DNA of 45,776 nucleotides from an uncultured Methanobrevibacter sp. (lineage in GTDB: Archaea; Methanobacteriota; Methanobacteria; Methanobacteriales; Methanobacteriaceae), in contig CAMNJW010000007.1 in NCBI GenBank assembly GCA_946541845.1, positions 1 through 45,776 of the forward strand. Reading direction: 5' to 3'. The position numbers were made by a program, and so were the translations under genes. Position 1 is the stretch's first letter. Every line of letters begins with the position of its first letter. Below, in pieces: positions 28,464 to 35,081 of this stretch. The notes beneath the pieces were generated by a model. That model had not been told where the DNA came from. It worked only from the letters and a program-made list of their open reading frames with translations, and ran no database searches.

Positions 28464-28902
28464 CAAGTTTTTATCACTGGAAACAAAACATTCTCCCGCT
28501 CAGCATAGAAGATATTTGAACCTGATCTCAAAACTTATGCAAACCTAAAAACAATCATTGATTTACATAAGCCATCTGACATATACTATTAACTAATTCC
28601 TTATATTTAAAGTATTCGTTTTTTAAAGCTTTTTTAGGCCAAACAAAGAATTTTTATTTAGTTAAACTAAAAAATAATTTACGTACATCAAAATAAAATT
28701 TAGGATATCAAAAAAATCAGAAAAAATAGCATAACAAATAAAGGTAATAAATTAAGCCAGTCAAAGGTGTGTGTACTTGAGGTAAAATCATGTAAAAAAA
28801 ACATGAAGTGACGGACAAAATTTAAAACCTCTATTGGTATAAGTTTTGATTATACAAATAAAATATAACTAGTTTCTTATATTTAAATTAATTGATTTAA
28901 TG
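28464..28902. other. Non-coding stretch with degenerate metal boxes and a hairpin
   Basis: No convincing protein frame is present on either strand. Degenerate copies of the 16-bp box occur at 28534-28549 (CTTATGCAAACCTAAA), 28633-28648 (TTTAGGCCAAACAAAG) and 28699-28714 (TTTAGGATATCAAAAA). A related palindrome, TTTAGTTAAACTAAA, is at 28657-28671. A hairpin with arms TCATGT and ACATGA around seven A is at 28788-28806; on the minus strand it holds a run of eight T, a plausible archaeal termination point. Confidence 0.45.
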
Positions 28903-28989
28903 TTCAGTCATGCCTAAAAAAGATGTAAAAAAGTTTAGACAGTCCTAAAAATGTATATAAAATACTGAACAGTTTAGTCAAACCTAAAA
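28903..28989 (-). promoter_or_regulatory. Orphan promoter flanked by three metal boxes
   Basis: A TATA-like GTATATAAAATAC (28952-28964 on the plus strand; reads TATATAC on the minus) is bracketed by TTTAGACAGTCCTAAA (28934-28949) and TTTAGTCAAACCTAAA (28973-28988). A weaker TTCAGTCATGCCTAAA lies at 28903-28918. Each is 16 bp with the same spacing as the 28446 box. No gene follows closely in either direction, so the promoter may serve a small RNA or a long leader. Confidence 0.5.
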
Positions 28990-29068
28990 AAAAAGAATTT
29001 GATAAAACTTAAAAAAAATCTTAAAAACAATATGAAATAATTAAGGAAAAAAATTTTAAAATGTTAAA

Positions 29069-29344
29069 TTATAGGCGAACCTGTGTTAAACAGCGAGTTG
29101 GACAAATCATCACACATCTCAGACATTGTGTACATCGCCTATTGTTCAAAGTCCAAGTTTGATTATGGCGACTTACGGTTATCGCATTTGCATGACATGC
29201 AAATTCACATTTGCCACACAAATTACATTTTTTAATGTCCACACCTACACGCCAGCGAGCCTTATGCTTACTAGCCAATAATTCTGAAAAAACAAATTTA
29301 CCAATTTCAAGTCCAATTGATGAACCGCCATGCCTATGCCTCAA
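29069..29344 (-). CDS. Two-cluster 4Fe-4S ferredoxin, hydrogenase-subunit-like
   Basis: This 91-aa iron-sulfur protein carries two 4Fe-4S motifs: CNLCGKCEFAC followed by His instead of Pro (Cys40, 43, 46, 50) and CTQCLRCVMICP (Cys71, 74, 77, 81). The N-terminus RHRHGGSSIGLEIGKFVFSELLASKHKARWRVG is basic and resembles the membrane-facing ends of ferredoxin-like subunits of energy-converting hydrogenases and complex I (HycF/NuoI class). No hydrogenase genes are nearby. There is no ATG. A TTG at 29350 abuts GAGGGG, whereas the TTG at 29344 has the proper 6-nt spacing, so I chose the latter. It is divergent from the CPBP protease gene; a metal box lies in the shared promoter. Confidence 0.8.
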   Translation of the reverse strand: MRHRHGGSSIGLEIGKFVFSELLASKHKARWRVGVDIKKCNLCGKCEFACHANAITVSRHNQTWTLNNRRCTQCLRCVMICPTRCLTQVRL

Positions 29345-29389
29345 ATACAACCCCTCTAACTATTTGTTAATTATTATTTTATTAATAGT

Positions 29390-29417
29390 ACAATATAAAT
29401 ATTTTGGCACACCTAAA
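29390..29417. promoter_or_regulatory. Divergent promoter with metal box (ferredoxin / CPBP protease)
   Basis: The AT-symmetric AATATAAATATT (29392-29403) can serve as a TATA box on both strands. It overlaps the 16-bp box TTTTGGCACACCTAAA (29402-29417), which matches the 28446 box at most positions with the same spacing. Starts would fall near 29425 (plus) and 29368 (minus). Confidence 0.5.
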
Positions 29418-29483
29418 TTTTTAAAGATAAGATTAAATAATATTAACATAGAAATATTGTTAAAAAAAGAAACTGGTGAAAAA

Positions 29484-30419
29484 TTGAACATAAATGAAAA
29501 ATTCTTCTCAAGAATCGGGTTTAATTACTTAATATATGCAATTGCGACAATAGCAATCCAATTTGTGATATTAAATCTTCTTGGAATCATAGACATCAAT
29601 TTATTAAATGATTTTAATGTTAAAACAATAACAAGTGCAATCTGCAATTACATATTGCCATTTCCACTCTTATTTTGGCTAATGAATAAATTGGACTCTG
29701 AAAAGCTTGAACAGAAATCCCTGAACATCAAAACGTTCCTTCTATATCTCTGCATTACATTCACATTAATGTGGATTGGAAACCTCATTGGGCTTGCAAT
29801 AACAGCCGCAATAGGAAACGTGATCCAGTCAGACATCGCAAATCCCGTTCAAACATTAATCAACAATACTGACATTTGGCTAAACCTTATAATAATAAGT
29901 ATCATAGGACCAATTTTTGAAGAAATATTTTTCAGAAAGTTATTGATCGACAGAACCATCAAATATGGTGCAAAGGTTTCAATAATAGTATCAGCACTAC
30001 TGTTCGGGTTCATGCACGGCAATGTTAATCAGTTCTTTTATGCATTCCTGATGGGAGGATTTTTTGCATATGTCTACATCAAAACAGGAAAAATCATTTA
30101 CACAATCATCTTACACCTGTCAGTTAACCTAATGGGTTCTGTTGTCAGCCTGTTTGTCATTGAAAGTGCAAATGCAATAGTTCAAAACACTCCCACACCT
30201 TTTGACATAGGTATCGTATTGATTTATGTATTAATATTACTTGCAATGCTTTTATTCGGATTGATTGGGCTCAGCAAATACAAACAAGCTAATTTAGAAG
30301 AATATGTTCCAAAAATAAACTTAGAAAAACCTCTGAAGACAATAATCATTAATCCGGGAATGTTATGCTTTATCGGATTTTGCATATTAGAGATGATATA
30401 TGTAATAATCGCAATATAA
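29484..30419 (+). CDS. CPBP-family intramembrane metalloprotease
   Basis: This protein of about 311 aa has eight or so membrane spans and the three CPBP (Abi/Rce1-like) motifs: EEIFFR (Glu146, Glu147, Arg151), FGFMHGN (His178) and HLSVN (His211, Asn215). Family members cleave C-terminal prenylated peptides, process peptides or confer immunity to bacteriocin-like peptides. The target here is unknown. The open frame extends back to 29211, but that part lies over the ferredoxin gene and upstream of the promoter. The TTG at 29484 has GGTGA four bases before it and begins LNINEKFFSRIGFNYL. Linkage to a metal box suggests metal-dependent expression, fitting a zinc enzyme or a metal-stress response. 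Confidence 0.85.
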   Translation: MNINEKFFSRIGFNYLIYAIATIAIQFVILNLLGIIDINLLNDFNVKTITSAICNYILPFPLLFWLMNKLDSEKLEQKSLNIKTFLLYLCITFTLMWIGNLIGLAITAAIGNVIQSDIANPVQTLINNTDIWLNLIIISIIGPIFEEIFFRKLLIDRTIKYGAKVSIIVSALLFGFMHGNVNQFFYAFLMGGFFAYVYIKTGKIIYTIILHLSVNLMGSVVSLFVIESANAIVQNTPTPFDIGIVLIYVLILLAMLLFGLIGLSKYKQANLEEYVPKINLEKPLKTIIINPGMLCFIGFCILEMIYVIIAI

Positions 30420-30479
30420 TCAACATAGCCTCAGATAAGTCAAAAATAGATTGTTAATATTTAAAAAAATAGAAATGTG

Positions 30480-30501
30480 AAGTTAGGTCATGTCCTAACT
30501 T
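30480..30501. promoter_or_regulatory. Palindrome AAGTTAGG-N6-CCTAACTT between convergent genes
   Basis: Perfect 8-bp arms enclose TCATGT, which is itself nearly symmetric. The half-sites resemble the metal box but the spacing is two bases longer. It lies between the ends of the CPBP gene and the CMD-family gene, so it could be a terminator stem or a distinct regulator site. Confidence 0.35.
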
Positions 30502-30565
30502 TCAATATTATTTGTTCGAATTAAAAACAAATGAAAAATAAGCTTTCAAATCCTAATAAGAGATT

Positions 30566-30916
30566 TTAAGCTTTATCTTCTCTTTCTTCTTCAATAGCTT
30601 CTGTAACGCTATTTAAAATTTGAAGTGATTTGGAAAATGCAGGCATACCGGAAGTTAATAAGACAACTCTTAAAACATCAACAATTTCCTCTTTGGTAAT
30701 GCCCAATACTTCAATTGCACTTCTTATCTGTTTTTTGGTAGCTCTTGGATCTGCACGGGAAGCTGTGATACCAATAGCTATTAACTTTTGAGTTTTGTAA
30801 TCTAAAACTTTACCGTCCCACACAGTCTCGTTAATGTTGGATACTAAATCAAATAAGTCAGGATGACTATCTTTTAGCTCCCTTATACCTTTTCCGTAAT
30901 ATACATCGCCTTTCAT
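30566..30916 (-). CDS. Carboxymuconolactone decarboxylase (CMD/AhpD-like) family protein
   Basis: This 116-aa all-helical protein matches the CMD family: DLFDLVSNINETVWDGKVLDYKTQKLIAIGITASRA, then IRSAIEVLGITKEEIVDVLRVVLLTSGMPAFSKSLQIL. The usual redox CxxC and proton-relay His are absent (ASRADPRATKKQ occupies that place), so AhpD-like peroxidase activity is unlikely. Many methanogen CMD proteins lack known function. The charged C-terminus is EAIEEEREDKA. Start ATG with GGAGAG upstream. It is transcribed alone. Confidence 0.9.
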   Translation of the reverse strand: MKGDVYYGKGIRELKDSHPDLFDLVSNINETVWDGKVLDYKTQKLIAIGITASRADPRATKKQIRSAIEVLGITKEEIVDVLRVVLLTSGMPAFSKSLQILNSVTEAIEEEREDKA

Positions 30917-31222
30917 ATAACTCTCTCCAAATTATAATTAATTAATAGTTTAATTTTTAAATTATATATAAATAGCTATCCAAACTAGTAATTACAACTA
31001 CAATTTCTATAATGGAACCCAACCGTTAATGCTAAATAGACATCATATGCTATTACTTAACATTTATGAACTCTAAAGAATAGATGTAGAAATACAAGTA
31101 AACCAACCTCATGAATTCATATAAACAATAGAAAAATTTTATATCTATGAACTAATATACAAATTAATAGAATTCTAAATTTATGATTTTAATAAATCGG
31201 ATTCTAATTTAATGCAATTAAT
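30917..31222. other. AT-rich gene-free stretch
   Basis: I see no protein frame with a ribosome site, no repeat and no RNA fold I can support in these 306 bases. It must hold the promoters of the CMD-family gene (minus strand; TATA-like ATTTATATATAAT near 30960-30972) and of tRNA-Gln. Confidence 0.4.
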
Positions 31223-31294
31223 AGTCCTATGGTGTAATGGCAATCATGCGAGTCTCTGGAACTTGTGACTCCGGTTCGACTCCGGATAGGACTA
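31223..31294 (+). tRNA. tRNA-Gln (anticodon CTG)
   Basis: The 72-nt cloverleaf has perfect acceptor arms AGTCCTA/TAGGACT with discriminator A. The anticodon stem is CGAGT/ACTTG (one G-U) around CTCTGGA, and the T-arm is TCCGG-TTCGACT-CCGGA. Anticodon C31256-T-G reads CAG codons. CCA is not encoded. In archaea this tRNA is charged with Glu and then amidated by GatDE. Confidence 0.92.
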
Positions 31295-31383
31295 CTCCAT
31301 TATTTTTTTGAAAAAAACAAAATAGTTTACGATATCAAATGATATAACATTTGTATAAAATTTTTGTAAAGAACGTTTTCAAT

Positions 31384-31458
31384 GGGACCAGTAGCTCGGT
31401 CTGGCAGAACACTTGGATTTTAACCTTGTTGTTGCGGTGCAATTCCCGTCGGACACCC
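31384..31458 (+). pseudogene. Degenerate tRNA-Lys(TTT)-like sequence
   Basis: The sequence clearly derives from a tRNA: GTAGCTCGGTCTGGCAGAAC is a D-arm and ATTTTAA is a Lys TTT anticodon loop. Pairing is broken in every arm. The acceptor ends GGGACCAG and CGGACACCC pair only over GGG/CCC and CC/GG. The D-stem has one mismatch and the anticodon stem CTTGG/CCTTG has two. The T-loop reads TGCAATT instead of TTCAAAT with a short stem. A TATA-like TTGTATAAAA sits 27 bp upstream, so the promoter looks intact while the product looks dead. Confidence 0.65.
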
Positions 31459-31647
31459 TTTCTAATTTTGAAAAACTTTGATTTAAGAACTGATTAAACG
31501 ACATAATATGATTTGTAACATTAACAAACTTCGATTATTTGCAATACAATCGCATTAATAAAATGTTTGTGACATTAAATTATATAACCTGTTGAAACAC
31601 AAGAAAATAATAGTTATAACTTAAATCGAAATCCTTTTAGTGATAAA

Positions 31648-31866
31648 ATGAACATCAAAAGCATAATTGGGAAAAATGTAATTGACAAAAGAGCTGAAAA
31701 AATCGGTAAAATAGAAGACATGGATTTGAATACCGAAACCGGTAAAATCAATAGCGTGTTAATTGATTTGAAAAAGAATGTTCGCAGCCAGGGAAAAATC
31801 ATAGTTGAATTTAAAGATGTGACTGCAATAGGAGAATATGTTTTCATAGATATAGAAGTTGAATAG
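31648..31866 (+). CDS. PRC-barrel domain protein
   Basis: This 72-aa protein is a single PRC-barrel: MNIKSIIGKNVIDKRAEKIGKIEDMDLNTETGKINSVLIDLK...VEFKDVTAIGEYVFIDIE. Stand-alone PRC-barrel proteins are common in methanogens; proposed roles include RNA metabolism and cell division, but none is settled. It is not in an operon with a clear partner: the next gene is convergent, with its stop 5 nt away. The start is ATG, with only a weak site (TTAGTGATAAAATG) upstream. Confidence 0.9.
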   Translation: MNIKSIIGKNVIDKRAEKIGKIEDMDLNTETGKINSVLIDLKKNVRSQGKIIVEFKDVTAIGEYVFIDIEVE

Positions 31867-31871
31867 GAATG

Positions 31872-32243
31872 TTATTTGGTTACTGAAACATTCCCCTCAT
31901 ATGTACAACCCTGATACTTGCCATTGCCTGCAAATGTGAAATCACTATAACAATTAACATCACCAGAACCGGATTCCACGTTAAGAATTTTGAATTCCCC
32001 ATTTTCATCGGTTGTTACATTAACAGTCTCATGATTTGGAGTCTGATAGGAAACTGTCTGGTTTGCAACACCATAACTGTAAGCGTCCATCAATATACCT
32101 GCAAATGATCCGTTTTCGGGAACTTCAGTTTCATTAATAATCATGACGGTAGCAACATCATTGTTGAATTGGTAAAAAAACACTCCAGCACATACAACCA
32201 ATGCAACTAATAAAATTATTAAATAATAGCTTTTCCTCTCCAT
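31872..32243 (-). CDS. Membrane-anchored extracytoplasmic protein with small Ig-like domain
   Basis: This protein of about 123 aa has an N-terminal hydrophobic segment (YYLIILLVALVVCAGVFFYQF) that anchors it or is cleaved. A roughly 95-residue beta-rich domain follows. Its pattern SFAGILMDAYSYGVANQTVSYQT...VTTDENGEFKILNV resembles carboxypeptidase-regulatory or Big-type folds, with two Cys in the last third that could form a disulfide (VNCYSDFTF, YQGCTYEG). A GTG at 32252 is part of the AAGGTGA ribosome site, so ATG at 32243 is the better start. Function unknown; probably an envelope protein. Confidence 0.75.
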   Translation of the reverse strand: MERKSYYLIILLVALVVCAGVFFYQFNNDVATVMIINETEVPENGSFAGILMDAYSYGVANQTVSYQTPNHETVNVTTDENGEFKILNVESGSGDVNCYSDFTFAGNGKYQGCTYEGNVSVTK

Positions 32244-32291
32244 TATTTTCACCTTATGGATATATTGGAAAATACCTAAAATAAAGTTAAC

Positions 32292-32714
32292 TTAATTTTT
32301 TTCAAGAATAGCTTGACGAACCTTGTCAACTGCAATCTGTTTTTTTGCAGGAAAAGCAGCAATCTTAACTTTAAGGTGAATTGCATCCCCTTTATCAAGA
32401 ATTGTCCATTTTTCATCTAGAGCGTCAGCTTTATCAAATCTTAAAAACCAGTTACCCTTTTCATCCATCTTACGCTCTAAATCTGCATTTAATTTGTCTA
32501 AATCTGTCCATTCAAGGAGTGTATTAAAAAAAGTCTTTGTGTATCTTTTCTTTGATACGACACCAGATAAAATTATTATTTTATCTTCAAGTAATCCTTC
32601 AGCCTCTTCAGCCTCGATTTCGGCTTCGGGAAGTAAATTTAAAATAGCCTGAGTAATCTCATCTATGCTCTCATTTTCATAAACGAAAGCTCTGAACTTA
32701 ATATTATGAATCAT
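32292..32714 (-). CDS. COG1325-like archaeal RNA-binding protein
   Basis: This 140-aa protein begins MIHNIKFRAFVYENESIDEITQAILNLLPEAEIEAEEAEGLLEDKIIILSGVVSKKRYTKTFFNTLL, matching the COG1325 archaeal group described as exosome-associated or RNA-binding. The frame extends back to 32816, but that part overlaps L15e; the ATG at 32714 gives the family-like N-terminus and leaves a 28-nt gap after the L15e stop. Linkage to the ribosomal protein gene supports an RNA-related role. The ribosome site is weak (TTTGATTAAAATG), suggesting coupling to rpl15e translation. Confidence 0.85.
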   Translation of the reverse strand: MIHNIKFRAFVYENESIDEITQAILNLLPEAEIEAEEAEGLLEDKIIILSGVVSKKRYTKTFFNTLLEWTDLDKLNADLERKMDEKGNWFLRFDKADALDEKWTILDKGDAIHLKVKIAAFPAKKQIAVDKVRQAILEKN

Positions 32715-32742
32715 TTTAATCAAAAAAAGGAATGAAGAAAAT

Positions 32743-33300
32743 TTATAATTTTCTTCTTCTAGCTTGTTCTGAGCCTTTTCCTTTAGATTTGATTCCACGT
32801 CCTTTGTTACCAGCACTGGTTAAGCCTCTGAGAGCTCTGTTAGTGTGTTTTTTGGAGCAAATCCAATTGATTTTTTTATCGTTAATGATAGAAGGACTTT
32901 GTGGATCTACTAAAATTACTTCGTAATATTTATGTTTTCCTGTAGACCATACCCAGTAAGAGTTTAAAACTTCCAAGTTAGGGTATTTTTTAGCTACACG
33001 TTCTTCAGCAATTCTTTGAATTGATTTAGCTTGGGTGATTTTGTTTACACCCATTCTTTTAGGTTTACGACCGTTGAAGTGACGGGTTTTCCTTCTTCCA
33101 CCACGTCTTACTCTGGCTCTTACTACAATAAAACCTTTTTTAGCTCTGTAACCTAAACTTCTAGCTCTGTCGAGCCTGGTAGGTCTGTCAATTCTTTGAA
33201 CTGCTCCTTGTTTACTCCATTTAGGAGCTCTTTGCCACATGAGTTCACGTACGTAGGACTCATCTGGGTTTTTCCATGCGTCTCTAATATATTTATACAT
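32743..33300 (-). CDS. rpl15e: Ribosomal protein L15e
   Basis: This 185-aa basic protein belongs to the archaeal/eukaryotic large subunit. It begins [71 protein letters not shown] and ends SEQARRRKL, all conserved L15e sequence. An upstream in-frame ATG at 33336 would add 12 residues, but AGGTG lies 6 nt before 33300, so I use that. A TATA-like TTTATAAATAAAT lies near 33411-33423. The leader contains a stem TGGGA/TCCCA (33342-33356). It is followed by the COG1325-like gene in what is probably one operon. Confidence 0.97.
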   Translation of the reverse strand: MYKYIRDAWKNPDESYVRELMWQRAPKWSKQGAVQRIDRPTRLDRARSLGYRAKKGFIVVRARVRRGGRRKTRHFNGRKPKRMGVNKITQAKSIQRIAEERVAKKYPNLEVLNSYWVWSTGKHKYYEVILVDPQSPSIINDKKINWICSKKHTNRALRGLTSAGNKGRGIKSKGKGSEQARRRKL

Positions 33301-33436
33301 AAATAACACCTTTTTGTTCAGCCACGAAGGCCACATCCATATGGGAACTTATCCCAAAAAAAGTAATTTATCACTGCTATAAAATAACAGTAATTAAATA
33401 TTTTATTTTATTTATTTATAAAAGTATCGTTGAAAT

Positions 33437-33625
33437 TTATCTTTCAATGTCAATCAATACGATTCCAATTTCATTTAGAAATTTACAAAGGTGTTCCTTT
33501 CTGTTTTTTTCATCATCTTCAGTATATCCTATTGGAGGTTGCCCCTCATAACTGTACTCCGCAGGATACATTGGAATGCCCCCACATTTGTATACTGGAA
33601 TAACATATTCTCCTTCATTAACCAT
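33437..33625 (-). CDS. 62-aa protein translationally coupled to the JAMM-motif protein
   Basis: This 62-residue protein (MVNEGEYVIPVYKCGGIPMYPAEYSYEGQ...) has no membrane span and I recognise no family. It is Tyr/Pro/Gly-rich at the front, with two Cys (14 and 47), and ends in an acidic-to-hydrophobic helix/strand (LCKFLNEIGIVLIDIER). Its ATG immediately follows the TAA of the JAMM-motif gene. Its ribosome site GGAGTTGAT lies inside that gene's last codons, so the two are made together. A partner, substrate or inhibitor of the peptidase is possible. No di-glycine end is present, so it is not an obvious ubiquitin-like substrate. Confidence 0.7.
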   Translation of the reverse strand: MVNEGEYVIPVYKCGGIPMYPAEYSYEGQPPIGYTEDDEKNRKEHLCKFLNEIGIVLIDIER

Positions 33626-34363
33626 TTAAATCAACTCCTTTTTGGTTAAATGCAAAGCAATATCATTCATCTTTTTATCAATACCATTTAATAAATAATT
33701 ACTTATTACTTCTTCCGTTTTTTCATCAATTTCAATTACATTACATGTTAATTTAATAATCAACATGACTTCAGAAATACTTTTTCCAAGATTATATTGA
33801 AAAAATCTTCTTGAGGATTCATCAACATTCCCCTTAAATTCAATTAACCAAAATGCACGTTCTGAAGTGATTAATTCATAGTCTTCGAAGTCATTTTCCA
33901 ATATGTCAAAATTATCTGGAGATGGAAAAGAATAGCATCCTTTGGGATGGGAATGAATCGAAGCTACTTTTCTTCCCATTAAATAAACTTTATTGAAGTT
34001 TCCTCCAGACCGATTTTTTTCACCACTCCAACAATACAACACCTCACCAGTTTCATAATCAAAATACATCATCCATTCAACTTTCTCATCTACTGTTTTT
34101 CTTCTAAATTCATCAACCAACCTGCATGCAGCATCACAAAAATCATTGGGCAAATCATCAAAATCAATAGATTTTAAAGAATTATTCACATTTAATGAAT
34201 TATATTTTATCCAATCTTTATCTTCAATGAATATTTTATCAAATGACAAGACTAGACCACCATATTGGTCATCTAGACATTTCCTAACACTTTTTAAAGA
34301 TAACATGGAAGATAAAAAATGCATGATTAATAATATCATATATCTAATATTTCTCAAATTCAT
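33626..34363 (-). CDS. JAMM/MPN-like metallopeptidase-motif protein
   Basis: The reading frame (up to 245 aa) contains KVASIHSHPKGCYSFPSPDNFDILE. His137, His139 and Asp150 have the spacing of the zinc triad of JAB/MPN+/RadC proteins (HxHP-x10-D), with PSP before the Asp. A preceding strand pair (VEWMMYFDYETGEVLYCW, with Glu96, Glu104 and Glu107 as candidate catalytic acids) fits the fold. The rest matches no family I know. The start is uncertain: ATG 34363 has no ribosome site and adds a hydrophobic stretch (MILLIMHFLSSML), while a TTG at 34249 has GGTGG 7 nt upstream and gives 207 aa. The surrounding DNA is AT-rich and gene-sparse, suggesting an accessory insertion. Confidence 0.65.
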   Translation of the reverse strand: MNLRNIRYMILLIMHFLSSMLSLKSVRKCLDDQYGGLVLSFDKIFIEDKDWIKYNSLNVNNSLKSIDFDDLPNDFCDAACRLVDEFRRKTVDEKVEWMMYFDYETGEVLYCWSGEKNRSGGNFNKVYLMGRKVASIHSHPKGCYSFPSPDNFDILENDFEDYELITSERAFWLIEFKGNVDESSRRFFQYNLGKSISEVMLIIKLTCNVIEIDEKTEEVISNYLLNGIDKKMNDIALHLTKKELI

Positions 34364-34515
34364 AAGAATACATCTAATTTAAGAGCATATAAATCATCTA
34401 GTATCAAAATAAAGCAATTTAACTGCATTAAAACAATTTTTTTAAATAAAATCAATTTTTAAAAAAAAAAGTTTTATAAAACATTCTACAAAAATAATTT
34501 TGAGGAGTGAAAAGT

Positions 34516-34917
34516 ATGAAGATGCCAGAAGAATTAAACCCAAAATTACTTGCACCATGTGGAATAAATTGTATTAGCTGTGAAAAATATCAAAATCCGT
34601 GTGCAGGCTGTTTGATTAGTAATGATGGCAAAAGCAAAGCAAGTTTGAAGTGCAAAATAAAAAACTGCTTTAATTCAAAAAATTTCAGCTATTGCGGACG
34701 CTGCAGCGAGTTTCCATGCCCATTAATGAAAAAGCATTCAAAAAAATACATCAAAAGGCATGGTCTGGACACATTAAGTTCAGCCAAAAGAATCAAAACC
34801 ACAGGAATCGGCAGGATGATGATGCAGGATCGTGAAAGATGGCTATGCCCACAATGTGGCGGAGTCATAAAATTCCAAACCAGAGCTTGTTGCGAGTGCG
34901 GATTTAAAGTTGATTAA
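34516..34917 (+). CDS. DUF3795-family Cys-rich protein
   Basis: This protein of about 133 aa opens LAPCGINCISCEKYQNPCAGC, the hallmark of DUF3795 small Cys-rich proteins. It has further cysteines in CKIKNCF, YCGRCSEFPCPLMKK, and a C-terminal zinc ribbon-like CPQCGG...CCECGF. It probably binds zinc or iron-sulfur; the function of the family is unknown. The frame opens with a GTG at 34507 that lies inside the GAGGAGTGA ribosome site; the ATG at 34516 has 6-nt spacing and is my choice. It is transcribed alone. Confidence 0.88.
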   Translation: MKMPEELNPKLLAPCGINCISCEKYQNPCAGCLISNDGKSKASLKCKIKNCFNSKNFSYCGRCSEFPCPLMKKHSKKYIKRHGLDTLSSAKRIKTTGIGRMMMQDRERWLCPQCGGVIKFQTRACCECGFKVD

Positions 34918-35054
34918 ATTAAAAATCTGATTAATTATTTCGATAGTAATCATAAGAAACATCAACTTAAAAATAGATTTAATTATTTTAAAAAGACTTA
35001 TTTTAAAAATTGAACATTACTCTTCAAGTAGTGTATATGAAAAAATAAAAAAAG

Positions 35055-35081
35055 AATAAATATGTATTAAACATATTTATT
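35055..35081 (-). terminator. Stem-loop with T-tract after the 1451-aa adhesin gene
   Basis: 11-bp arms AATAAATATGT and ACATATTTATT with a 5-nt loop abut the TAA stop; the minus strand then reads CTTTTTTTATTTTT. Confidence 0.7.

Noticed and set aside
28464-29068. Hidden small proteins in the long intergenic region
   Set aside because: Frames are short, lack ribosome sites and have the composition of AT-rich non-coding DNA.
29211-29483. Longer N-terminus for the CPBP protease
   Set aside because: It overlaps the ferredoxin gene in antisense, crosses the promoter and metal box, and has no ribosome site; TTG 29484 has GGTGA.
31223-31458. Integrated element bounded by the tRNA-Gln and the decayed tRNA-Lys
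   Set aside because: There is no integrase, no direct repeat of a tRNA 3' end and no gene between the two, so no element can be supported.
32715-32816. Longer version of the COG1325-like protein starting inside L15e
   Set aside because: The extra residues come from the L15e coding region in another frame; the family-like sequence begins at the ATG at 32714.
33437-33625. Ubiquitin-like modifier for the JAMM protein
   Set aside because: The protein ends in DIER without a di-glycine and no E1 or E2-like gene is nearby; only a partner role can be suggested.
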